From NCBI RefSeq assembly GCF_040448685.1, contig NZ_CP159290.1, forward strand, positions 1,736,001 to 1,800,000: a stretch of 64,000 nt of DNA, written 5' to 3'. A model generated the notes under the pieces. That model ran no database searches and was not told the DNA's origin. It worked only from the letters and a program-made list of their open reading frames with translations. The position numbers and the translations under genes are program-made. Positions 9,371 through 16,488 of the stretch are shown here, piece after piece. The number at the start of each line of letters is the position of its first letter. Position 1 is the stretch's first letter. The stretch comes from Cellulosimicrobium sp. ES-005 (GTDB taxonomy: Bacteria > Actinomycetota > Actinomycetes > Actinomycetales > Cellulomonadaceae).

Positions 9371-9988
9371 GTGCGTCGTTCTCGTGTGCTGTCCCGTGCC
9401 CGACGGCGGTCGCTCGTCGTGGGTGTCGTCGTCGCGGTGGGGTGCGTGGTCGCCGGGTGCACCGGTGGTGGCGGCCCTGGTCCGTCACCGTCGGTCGACG
9501 AGCCGGTCGTGCCGTCGCCGTCGGAGTCCCCCGCGCCGTCGCCTGGCGAGACCGGACCGGTGAGGCCGGAACGTCCCGCGGCGATGGACCGCGACGATGC
9601 CGAAGGTGCCGGGGCCGCCGCGACCTACTTTCTGACGCTGTACCCCTACATCATGTCCACGGGTGACACCTCCGAGTGGGACGCCATGACCTGGGCCGAG
9701 ACCTGCACGTTCTGCACGGCAAACTCGCAGACTGCGGCGCAGCTGAAGGCAGACGAGCAGACGTACGAAGGCGGGAGCATCTCGGCGCAGGTTTCAAAGA
9801 TCTGGCCCTATGACGACCTCGCTGGCGCGTATCCGGTCGATGTCTCGTACGGCCAGGAGGGCGCGACACTTCGCGCTGCAGACGGCGCGGCCATCGCCAC
9901 GTACGAGCCGAAGAGCGGCGTGGCTGAGTTCGGTGTTGCGCGTAGCGGGGGTTCATGGGTGATCGTGGAGGTGGGCGGCGCATCATGA
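9371..9988 (+). CDS. DUF6318-type lipoprotein
   Basis: A 205-aa predicted lipoprotein. It has a basic N-terminus (RRSRVLSRARRR), a hydrophobic stretch (SLVVGVVVAVGCVV) and a lipobox VVAGC. A Pro/Ser linker follows, then a globular domain starting AAATYFLTLYPYIMSTGD with two close Cys (CTFC). This fits the actinobacterial DUF6318 family as I remember it; function unknown. GTG 9371 is chosen because AGGGGG precedes it and the signal peptide starts there. The stop overlaps the PKD gene as ATGA, so the two are a unit. Base composition is less extreme than in flanking genes, suggesting accessory DNA. Confidence 0.75.
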   Translation: MRRSRVLSRARRRSLVVGVVVAVGCVVAGCTGGGGPGPSPSVDEPVVPSPSESPAPSPGETGPVRPERPAAMDRDDAEGAGAAATYFLTLYPYIMSTGDTSEWDAMTWAETCTFCTANSQTAAQLKADEQTYEGGSISAQVSKIWPYDDLAGAYPVDVSYGQEGATLRAADGAAIATYEPKSGVAEFGVARSGGSWVIVEVGGAS

Positions 9989-10908
9989 CGATCTCTCCTT
10001 CGGCACACCCGTGGGCGATAGGTGCGACCCTTCTCCTTCTCACCGGTCTGACCCCAGTTCAGGCCTACGCAGGAGGAACACCCAGCCCGGATCTCGATCT
10101 CGACACACAGTTCCAGAACGATCGCGCGACGACCCGGCTTGAACGGGAGAACGCCGCGAATGGTGGGGCGGAGTACGTGCCGGCGGCGGGTGGTGGTCCG
10201 GCGTCGGAGGCGTACCGGCGGGTGCCGGCGTACCGGTGCTACGACGGTGACCATGCCACGACGCTGCCCGGGCTGGTGCCGGTGTGCCCGGACGGGCAGA
10301 GCCCGGCGGGGTTCGACCCCGGGTGCACTGGGGACGAGGTCGCGTTGGAGCCGTTGTTCCGCCAGACCTGGACCACCACCGACGAGGGCACTCGGACCGC
10401 GGTCTCGGGCTGGGAGCTCGTCGCCGACGGTTCCTGCCTCGGCGCCGTCGACCTGGCCGGCGAGGCCGAGGCGGCGTTTCGCACCCTGACCATCGCGCCG
10501 TCGCCGATCGTGGTCCAGCCGCCGGACGGGTGGACCCTGGTCAACGTCCCCACCATCACCTACACCCAGCCCGGCGAGCAGACCCTGGACACGACCCTGC
10601 TCGGCATCCCCGTGCAGATCCGCGCCACCCCACGCTCGTACGCGTGGGACTACGGCGACGGCACGCCCCCGGTCTCCACGACCGACCCCGGTGCGGCCTA
10701 CCCCCACCACACGGTCGCGCACACCTACGACCAACCCGCCGAGCAGGTCCAGATCACGCTCACCACGACCTGGTCCGGACAGTTCCGCATCACCGGCACC
10801 ACCACCTGGACCGACGTCACCGGCACCGCGACCACCACCAGCACCGCCGACCCGCTGCGCGTCTACGAAGCCCGCTCCCGCCTCGTCACCGACAACCTGC
10901 CCGACTGA
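9985..10908 (+). CDS. Secreted PKD-domain protein
   Basis: A 307-aa exported protein: signal peptide ending near YAGGTPSPD, a Cys-containing middle region (YRCYDGD; PVCPDGQ; DPGCTGD), and a C-terminal PKD-like beta-sandwich (SYAWDYGDGTPP ... VAHTYDQPAEQVQITLT, residues about 215-265), a fold used in surface interaction modules. No anchor or catalytic motif is seen. ATG 9985 overlaps the DUF6318 stop. The pair, next to an IS scrap and an orphan immunity-like gene, looks accessory. Function unknown. Confidence 0.75.
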   Translation: MTISPSAHPWAIGATLLLLTGLTPVQAYAGGTPSPDLDLDTQFQNDRATTRLERENAANGGAEYVPAAGGGPASEAYRRVPAYRCYDGDHATTLPGLVPVCPDGQSPAGFDPGCTGDEVALEPLFRQTWTTTDEGTRTAVSGWELVADGSCLGAVDLAGEAEAAFRTLTIAPSPIVVQPPDGWTLVNVPTITYTQPGEQTLDTTLLGIPVQIRATPRSYAWDYGDGTPPVSTTDPGAAYPHHTVAHTYDQPAEQVQITLTTTWSGQFRITGTTTWTDVTGTATTTSTADPLRVYEARSRLVTDNLPD

Positions 10909-10979
10909 CGCGGCCACCCACTCGCGGCCCCACCGCAGAGGCCCGGACGGCCGATCGACGTCGGCGCCAGCAGCAGGTC

Positions 10980-11131
10980 CGCTACCGCGGCCGGAACGTC
11001 GTCGAGCGCTACGTCAACGAGCTCAAGCGGTGGCCCGACATGCGATGCGAACCGACGGGCTCGCCCGCAACCGCCGCGCCGCGATCGTCCTCGCCGCCAC
11101 CTCGACCTGGCGACGCACCATCTCACTGTGA
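10980..11131 (+). pseudogene. IS5-type transposase C-terminal fragment, frameshifted
   Basis: One frame encodes RNVVERYVNELKRWPDMR, the C-terminal DDE-transposase helix of IS5-group elements (typically RNVVER..N.LK.W). A second frame then continues ARNRRAAIVLAATSTW, matching the family's ARNY.AAV.LA...W ending. The switch coincides with a 5-bp tandem duplication ATGCG ATGCG (11040-11049). Removing one copy restores a single frame reading DMRTDGLARNRRAA. The catalytic D, D and most of the protein are missing, so only a scrap remains. No terminal inverted repeats were recognised. Confidence 0.75.
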
Positions 11132-11137
11132 CGCACC

Positions 11138-11605
11138 TCAGAGCAGGTCGTTCTCCGCCTCTTCGATGGGGCCGCTCCACCATGAGTCCGGCCCGGTCGC
11201 GGTGCGATCGATCGCGTGCAGCCGCTTCCGGAGCTTCCTCAGCCGTGTGCGGTGAGAGAGGCCGTTGCGTGCTGGGCGGACGCGAGGAGGAACCTGCCCC
11301 TCCTGGAAGGCACGAAGACGCTCCGCGGCCTGTTCAGCCGTCATCGTCACCGGTGTCGGGGCAGGCGGCCCGGAGCCGAGATACTCCGCGAAGGCCTCCA
11401 GGAAGCCCTCGGTGGCCCTTCGGTCGCGGTTGAGCGGGCAACACTCGCCTGTCGCGACATCGCACACCGATGTCGTCCCGTCGCTGTCCTCCATGACCAG
11501 AAACTCTCCGTCGTGGACACTGCCGATCTCGCGAGCCCCGGAAACGACGTCCGTTCTCACCGTCGCCGGGTAGAGGTGGATACCGAACAGATGCTCCTCG
11601 CGCAC
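11138..11605 (-). CDS. SUKH-like (SMI1/KNR4) immunity protein, possibly 5'-shortened
   Basis: A 155-aa protein with GEFLVMEDSDGTTSVCDVATGECCPLN followed by FLEAFAEYL and, at the C-terminus, AIDRTATGPDSWWSGPIEE. This order (beta core with D..TGE, F..S.E.F, then DPDSWW..ILE) is that of SUKH-type immunity proteins paired with polymorphic toxins. The usual N-terminal part is short. A TGA directly precedes the GTG start in frame, consistent with truncation. No toxin gene is adjacent; instead an IS scrap lies 6 bp past its 3' end. It may be a remnant of a larger toxin-immunity locus. Family call is from motif memory. Confidence 0.55.
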   Translation of the reverse strand: MREEHLFGIHLYPATVRTDVVSGAREIGSVHDGEFLVMEDSDGTTSVCDVATGECCPLNRDRRATEGFLEAFAEYLGSGPPAPTPVTMTAEQAAERLRAFQEGQVPPRVRPARNGLSHRTRLRKLRKRLHAIDRTATGPDSWWSGPIEEAENDLL

Positions 11606-11700
11606 TCAACTCTATCGGGATGGACCGCAACGACTTTCAGCCCCGCAGCACCACATCGATCAACGCACCCTGGGCCTGCGTGCCCGGGCGCCGCACCCTC

Positions 11701-11768
11701 GTGAGATCGACCCCAACGTTCGAGATCGACCCTCTGGGGGTCGATCTCACGACGCACGGGTCGATCTC
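11701..11768. repeat. Four copies of an 11-bp motif in two orientations
   Basis: GAGATCGACCC occurs at 11703-11713 and 11722-11732, and its exact reverse complement at 11738-11748 and 11758-11768. Copies two and three make an 11-bp stem with a 5-nt loop. Copies one and three extend to 14 bp (11701-11714 / 11737-11750). It lies in the 171-bp gap between the SUKH-like gene and the 3' end of the next gene. It could be a terminator, a cluster of operator sites or remains of a mobile element. Confidence 0.7.
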
Positions 11769-11776
11769 GCGGAGCG

Positions 11777-12613
11777 TCAGGAGGCGGCGATCCAGAGGGT
11801 GGCGGCGCCGAGGGCGTGGCGGGAGGCGCGGTCGACCTCGCGCAGGGCGGTGGAGCGCTGGTCGGCCTGCCAGAGGTTGACGGACCCGCCGTCGTCGGCG
11901 GTGGCCAGGTCGACGATGGCGCGAAGTCGGGCGGCCTGGGTGAGCACCTGGACGGCGCGCGGCGGGACGGACGCGGGGAGCTGCCAGGCGGGGACGCCGC
12001 CCGCGCGCAGGTCCGCGAGGGCGCCGGCGGCGTCGTCGCGCCAGCGCGCGACGTCGAGCTCGTCGAGCGCGCGGGTCGCGAGGAGCAGCGCGGTGCGCAG
12101 GTCGCGCTCGGCCTCCGCGAGCGAGCCGAGCGCGCCGAGGGCGCGCGTGCTCCACGGTCCCACCGACGTCACGTGCCACGTCACGAGGTGGCCCGGCTCG
12201 AGGTCGCTGCCGAACTCGGTGACCTCCGGGACGAGCGCCCACGAGCCGGACGACGTGGTGACCACGACGCACTCTCCGGCGTCGGTCGCGCGCGCGGCGG
12301 CCTCCGGCGGGACGCCGGCGACGTCGCCGGGGACCGGAGCCAGCGCGACGACCTCGCGCGCGTCGCCGGCCCACGCCCCGGCCAGGTCCTCCAGGCGGAG
12401 GTCGCCCAGCGCCCCGGACACGACGTGCGGCTCGTCGTCGCGCTGCACGGCGCGGAGCAGGCGGGCCAGCCCGTCGTCGTCACCCAGGCGCGCCGCGCGC
12501 AGCCAGAGCGCGAGGAGCGCGCTGCGGGGGAGGGCACCCGCGCTGGACGCGGAGCCGGGACCGGAACCCGGGCCGGTCGCGTCGTGCGGGCCCTCGGACG
12601 AGTGTGAGACCAC
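11777..12613 (-). CDS. Conserved hypothetical protein divergent from ABC ATPase
   Basis: A 278-aa soluble protein I do not recognise. It is Ala/Leu/Asp-rich with a Gly/Ser/Pro-rich N-terminus, no signal peptide or membrane segment, and predicted mixed helix. Segments such as GSWALVPEVTEFGSDLEPGHLVTWHVTSV and VNLWQADQRSTALREVDRASRHALGAATLWIAAS look folded. GTG 12613 is chosen because it lies 7 nt after a TAGGTT hexamer of a divergent palindromic promoter shared with the ATPase. Co-regulation with the ATPase is therefore likely. Confidence 0.7.
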   Translation of the reverse strand: MVSHSSEGPHDATGPGSGPGSASSAGALPRSALLALWLRAARLGDDDGLARLLRAVQRDDEPHVVSGALGDLRLEDLAGAWAGDAREVVALAPVPGDVAGVPPEAAARATDAGECVVVTTSSGSWALVPEVTEFGSDLEPGHLVTWHVTSVGPWSTRALGALGSLAEAERDLRTALLLATRALDELDVARWRDDAAGALADLRAGGVPAWQLPASVPPRAVQVLTQAARLRAIVDLATADDGGSVNLWQADQRSTALREVDRASRHALGAATLWIAAS

Positions 12614-12620
12614 GTCGGCC

Positions 12621-12632
12621 AACCTATAGGGT
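12621..12632. promoter_or_regulatory. Overlapping divergent promoter with palindromic CCTATAGG
   Basis: Only 27 bp separate the two starts. The self-complementary CCTATAGG (12623-12630) supplies a -10 on both strands: minus TAGGTT (12626 to 12621) with 7 nt to GTG 12613, and plus TAGGGT (12627-12632) with 8 nt to ATG 12641. Both messages would be leaderless. Confidence 0.5.
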
Positions 12633-12640
12633 CGGTGACC

Positions 12641-13429
12641 ATGAGCGCGGTTCTCGACCTGAAGGGCGTCACGGTCCGCCGTGACACCAAGACCATCCTC
12701 GACGCGGTGGACTGGCAGGTGAACGAGGGCGAGCGGTGGGTCGTGCTGGGCCGCAACGGCGCCGGCAAGACGACCCTGCTGCAGATCGCGTCCGCGCGCA
12801 TGCACCCCACCGCGGGCACGGCGGACATCCTCGGCGAGCGGCTCGGCCGCGTCGACGTCTTCGAGCTGCGCCCGCGCATCGGCCTCGCCTCCGCGGCGCT
12901 GGCCGAGCGGATCCCGGGCGACGAGACGGTGCGCGACGTCGTCCTGACGGCCGCGTACGGCGTCACCGGCCGCTGGCGCGAGGAGTACGAGGAGTTCGAC
13001 GCGGAGCGCGCGAGCGACCTGCTCGCGGCGTTCGGCGTCGACCACCTGGCGGACCGCCTGTTCGGCACCCTCTCGGAGGGCGAGCGCAAGCGCACCCAGA
13101 TCGCGCGGTCGCTCATGACCGACCCCGAGCTCCTGCTCCTCGACGAGCCGGCCGCCGGGCTCGACCTCGGCGGGCGCGAGGAGCTGGTCGGCGCGCTGTC
13201 CGAGCTCGCGGGCGACCCGGCGTCTCCCGTGCTCGTGCTCGTCACGCACCACGTCGAGGAGATCCCGCCCGGGTTCACGCACCTGCTGCTGCTCAAGGAC
13301 GGTGTCGTGCACACGGCCGGCCCGGTCGAGGAGGTCCTCACGGCCGAGAACCTCAGCGACGCGTTCGGCCTGCCGCTCCTCGTCGCGCACGGGGGTGGGC
13401 GCTGGATGGCGCGCGCCGCACGGGTGTGA
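12641..13429 (+). CDS. Stand-alone ABC transporter ATPase
   Basis: A 262-aa nucleotide-binding domain with Walker A GRNGAGKTT, a Q-loop region around LRPRIGLASAAL, a divergent signature TLSEGERKR (SEGER instead of SGGQ), Walker B LLLLDEPAAGLD and the switch His in VLVTHHVEEI. No permease gene is adjacent, so its partner or role is unknown. Similar orphan ATPases are widespread in actinobacteria. An in-frame GTG at 12635 is an alternative start two codons upstream. It shares a divergent promoter with the unknown 278-aa gene. Confidence 0.85.
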   Translation: MSAVLDLKGVTVRRDTKTILDAVDWQVNEGERWVVLGRNGAGKTTLLQIASARMHPTAGTADILGERLGRVDVFELRPRIGLASAALAERIPGDETVRDVVLTAAYGVTGRWREEYEEFDAERASDLLAAFGVDHLADRLFGTLSEGERKRTQIARSLMTDPELLLLDEPAAGLDLGGREELVGALSELAGDPASPVLVLVTHHVEEIPPGFTHLLLLKDGVVHTAGPVEEVLTAENLSDAFGLPLLVAHGGGRWMARAARV

Positions 13430-13523
13430 CGCACGCGTCGCGCACCTGCGCGAGGACGCGTGCACGGCGGGCGGAAGTTCGGTAAAGTACACGTAAAGCG
13501 CGCACGTGGGAACGGGGGTCGAG

Positions 13524-13976
13524 ATGGACTGGCTGTGGTGGGTCGGAGCGGCGCTTCTCCTCGCTCTCGTGGAGATCATCTCGCTCGACCTGGTGCTCAT
13601 CATGCTGGCCGGCGGCTCGCTCGCCGCGGCCGGCGTCAACGCTGCCGGCGGGCCGTTGTGGCTGCAGATCGTGGCGTTCGCGGTCGTGAGCGCCGTCCTG
13701 CTGCTCACCCTGCGGCCGTGGCTCCTGCGCCACCTGCGCTCGCGGGTCCCGCTCACGGAGACGAACGTCGCCGCCCACGTCGGCCGGACGGCGCTCGCCG
13801 TCGACCGCGTGAGCGAGTTCGGCGGCCGCGTGAAGCTCGTCGGCGAGGTCTGGACCGCGCGGACCGAGCCCGACGCCCCCCAGATCCCGGTGGGGACGGA
13901 GGTGCGCGTCGTCCGGATCGACGGCGCGACGGCCGTCGTCGCGCCGCTGCCCGCCCAGCACCCGACCGGGTCGTGA
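13524..13976 (+). CDS. NfeD family membrane protein
   Basis: A 150-aa protein with two or three transmembrane helices (WVGAALLLALVEIIS; LVLIMLAGGSLAAAGV; LQIVAFAVVSAVLLLTL) followed by an OB-fold-like C-terminal domain (GRTALAVDRVSEFGGRVKLVGEVWTA...GTEVRVVRIDGATAVVAPL), the standard NfeD layout. NfeD proteins pair with SPFH/stomatin proteins in membrane microdomains, and the stomatin gene is 65 bp downstream. ATG at 13524 is preferred over GTG 13506. Upstream there are two TAAAG-containing hexamers (13483-13488, 13494-13499), either of which could be the -10. Confidence 0.88.
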   Translation: MDWLWWVGAALLLALVEIISLDLVLIMLAGGSLAAAGVNAAGGPLWLQIVAFAVVSAVLLLTLRPWLLRHLRSRVPLTETNVAAHVGRTALAVDRVSEFGGRVKLVGEVWTARTEPDAPQIPVGTEVRVVRIDGATAVVAPLPAQHPTGS

Positions 13977-14041
13977 CCGACCGGCACGACCCGCACCGCG
14001 CCGCCGGGCGACCGGTCGCGCCGCCGACCAGGAGGTAGTCG

Positions 14042-15355
14042 ATGAACGACCCCAGTCCCGGAACGATCCTCGCGTACGTCGTCCTCGCGCTGATCCTGAT
14101 CTTCGTGGTCGTCGCGCTCGTCAAGGCGGTGCGCATCGTGCCGCAGGCGGTCGCGATCATCGTCGAGCGCCTGGGCCGGTACTCGCGCACGCTCGAGCCG
14201 GGCCTGCACCTGCTGGTGCCGTTCATCGACCGCGTGCGCGCCTCGGTCGACCTGCGCGAGCAGGTCGTCTCGTTCCCGCCGCAGCCCGTGATCACGTCGG
14301 ACAACCTCGTGGTCAGCATCGACACGGTGATCTACTTCCAGGTCACGGAGCCCAAGTCGGCGGTCTACGAGATCGCGAACTACATCACGGCGATCGAGCA
14401 GCTCACCGTCACGACCCTGCGCAACGTCATCGGCTCGATGGACCTCGAGCAGACGCTCACGAGCCGCGACCAGATCAACGGCCAGCTCCGCGGCGTGCTC
14501 GACGAGGCCACCGGGCGTTGGGGCATCCGCGTCAACCGCGTCGAGCTCAAGTCGATCGACCCGCCGCCGAGCGTGCAGGGCTCGATGGAGCAGCAGATGC
14601 GCGCCGAGCGTGACCGTCGTGCGGCGATCCTCACCGCGGAGGGTGTCAAGCAGTCGCAGATCCTCACGGCCGAGGGCGAGAAGCAGGCGGCGATCCTCCG
14701 GGCCGAGGGTGACGCGCAGTCGAAGATCCTCACGGCCGAGGGCGAGGCGCGCGCGATCCTCCAGGTGTTCGACGCCATCCACGAGGGCGACGCCGACCCC
14801 AAGCTGCTCGCGTACCAGTACCTCCAGATGCTCCCGCAGATCGCGAACGGCAGCGCCAGCAAGCTGTGGGTCGTGCCGACGGAGTTCACGGCCGCGCTCG
14901 GGTCCATCGCCAAGGGCTTCGGCGGCGTGCCCGGCATCGACGGCGGGGGAGTGCCGAGCGCGACGCCCGCCGAGGACGCGGAGGCGGCCGAGGCGAGCGC
15001 CGAGGCGCGCCGCGAGCGCGAGCGCGACCGTGTGAAGTTCGGCGTGCCGTCCCTCACCGACCCGTCGGAGGCGCTGGCCGAGGCACGTCGTCAGGCCGAG
15101 GCGGCCACAGCGGACGCCACGAGCGCAGGCACGCGCTCCGGTCTCCCGTTCGACCCGCAGACCGAGCGCGGCCAGCACCCGGGCGGTGCCGGCGAGCACC
15201 GCGCGGGCCCGCCGGAGCCGGGTGCCGCGACGCCGCGCCCGCTCGGGGGCCCCGCGCAGTACGCGCCGCCCCCGCCGCCGCCCGTGGAGGACGCGCCCGG
15301 GGCAGACGAGCCGCCGTCCGGCGAGCAGCCGCCGTCGTTCCCGCCGCACCGCTGA
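14042..15355 (+). CDS. SPFH/stomatin-family protein (QmcA-like)
   Basis: A 437-aa membrane-anchored band-7 protein. It has an N-terminal helix (ILAYVVLALILIFVVVALVK) and an SPFH domain beginning RIVPQAVAIIVERLGRYSRTLEPGLHLLVPFIDRV. A coiled-coil region carries tandem ILTAEGEKQ-type heptad repeats (about residues 198-240). The Pro-rich, low-complexity tail (about 330-437) is unlike the rest. These proteins organise membrane microdomains and scaffold proteases. Paired with NfeD, a classic operon. GGAGG ends 6 nt before the ATG. Confidence 0.93.
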   Translation: MNDPSPGTILAYVVLALILIFVVVALVKAVRIVPQAVAIIVERLGRYSRTLEPGLHLLVPFIDRVRASVDLREQVVSFPPQPVITSDNLVVSIDTVIYFQVTEPKSAVYEIANYITAIEQLTVTTLRNVIGSMDLEQTLTSRDQINGQLRGVLDEATGRWGIRVNRVELKSIDPPPSVQGSMEQQMRAERDRRAAILTAEGVKQSQILTAEGEKQAAILRAEGDAQSKILTAEGEARAILQVFDAIHEGDADPKLLAYQYLQMLPQIANGSASKLWVVPTEFTAALGSIAKGFGGVPGIDGGGVPSATPAEDAEAAEASAEARRERERDRVKFGVPSLTDPSEALAEARRQAEAATADATSAGTRSGLPFDPQTERGQHPGGAGEHRAGPPEPGAATPRPLGGPAQYAPPPPPPVEDAPGADEPPSGEQPPSFPPHR

Positions 15356-15467
15356 CCTCCGGGTTCGACGTCGCACGCCGACGCGGACGCCGACGGCACC
15401 GCGACGCTGACGCCCGCGTCGTCGGCACCCTGCGGGTGACCCCCGGCGGACGCTGGGTCCGCACCGC

Positions 15468-15498
15468 AGAGCCCCGCACCTTCCCGGTGCGGGGCTCT
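15468..15498. terminator. U-less hairpin after the SPFH gene
   Basis: Perfect 13-bp stem AGAGCCCCGCACC / GGTGCGGGGCTCT with a TTCCC loop, 112 bp after the SPFH stop and before the TetR promoter. Confidence 0.7.
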
Positions 15499-15560
15499 CG
15501 CGCGTCGCGGCAGGCGTGTCGTCGGCGGTACGGAGTTCCGCCGTGAGCGGACGACATTGC

Positions 15561-15585
15561 GAGTGAGTGCTCACTCAGTTAGCGT
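15561..15585 (+). promoter_or_regulatory. TetR operator and -10 of the exporter locus
   Basis: GAGTGAG-TG-CTCACTC (15561-15576) is a perfect 7-bp inverted repeat. Four bases later comes TAGCGT (15580-15585), a -10 that stands 7 nt from GTG 15593. An operator placed just upstream of the -10 of a leaderless tetR gene suggests autorepression. Confidence 0.6.
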
Positions 15586-15592
15586 CGCCCTC

Positions 15593-16357
15593 GTGACACC
15601 GCTCCCTTCCCCGTCGGACGCGCCGCCCAGCACGTCGCCCGACGCGTCCGCTCCCGTGCGCACGCGCGCCCGCCCGCTCTCGCGCGAGGAGCGGCGCGAC
15701 GCGATCGCGGCCGCGACGATCCCGCTGCTCGTCCAGCACGGCGCCGCCGTGACGACCCGGCAGATCGCGGACGCCGCCGGGGTGGCCGAGGGGACGCTGT
15801 TCCGCGCGTTCGCCGACAAGGACGAGATCCTGCACGCCGCCGTCGTGCGCTCGCTCGACCCGGCGCCCGCGGTCGCTGCGATCGCTGACCTCCCCGACGA
15901 CGACGGTCTGCGCCCGCTCGTGGTGAGCATCGTCGAGTTCCTGCTCGAGGCGCAGCGCGTCGGGATGCGGATCTTCGCCGCGGCCCACCAGGTGCTCGAC
16001 CCCCACCGTGGCGGCGCGCACGGGGCCGGGGCCGGCGACCCGCGGACCGAGCGGCAGGACCGGGCCGACACCGTGCGGCGGATGCATGCCGGGCACGGCC
16101 CGGACGCGCGACGGGCGGGGTTCGACGCGCGCGAACGCTCCGCGCGCGAGATCGTCGGGGCGATCGAGCGCACGCTCGTCGCCCACCGCGCGGAGCTGCG
16201 CGTGGACCCGGGGCTCGCGGCGCGTGCCGTCTTCTCCCTCGTCTTCGGAAACGCCTTGCCGCACCTGTCCGGCGGTGACAGGCTCGACGCCGTGCAGCTC
16301 GCCGACCTGATCCTGGGCGGCATCGGAGCAGACGTCACCACCGACCCCTCGCCCTGA
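15593..16357 (+). CDS. TetR family transcriptional regulator
   Basis: A 254-aa one-component repressor. The N-terminal helix-turn-helix is clear: RDAIAAATIPLLVQHGAAVTTRQIADAAGVAEGTLFRAFADKDEILHAAV (residues about 40-85). The C-terminal ligand domain is variable, with a long charged loop (DPHRGGAHGAGAGDPRTER). It precedes two ABC exporter genes by 131 bp and is likely their regulator as well as its own. GTG 15593 is preferred because a -10 hexamer lies 7 nt upstream. Confidence 0.88.
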   Translation: MTPLPSPSDAPPSTSPDASAPVRTRARPLSREERRDAIAAATIPLLVQHGAAVTTRQIADAAGVAEGTLFRAFADKDEILHAAVVRSLDPAPAVAAIADLPDDDGLRPLVVSIVEFLLEAQRVGMRIFAAAHQVLDPHRGGAHGAGAGDPRTERQDRADTVRRMHAGHGPDARRAGFDARERSAREIVGAIERTLVAHRAELRVDPGLAARAVFSLVFGNALPHLSGGDRLDAVQLADLILGGIGADVTTDPSP

Positions 16358-16488
16358 GGGGCCGCGCCGCCCGCGCCCTGCGGCGGCCCTCGCCCGGCCC
16401 GCCGCACGGTTCGAGCCCCCCGGTGCGCCCGGGAGCGTCCACCGGCCCGACCCTCCGTCCCGTAGCCCCCCACCCGGACAGGAAACCC

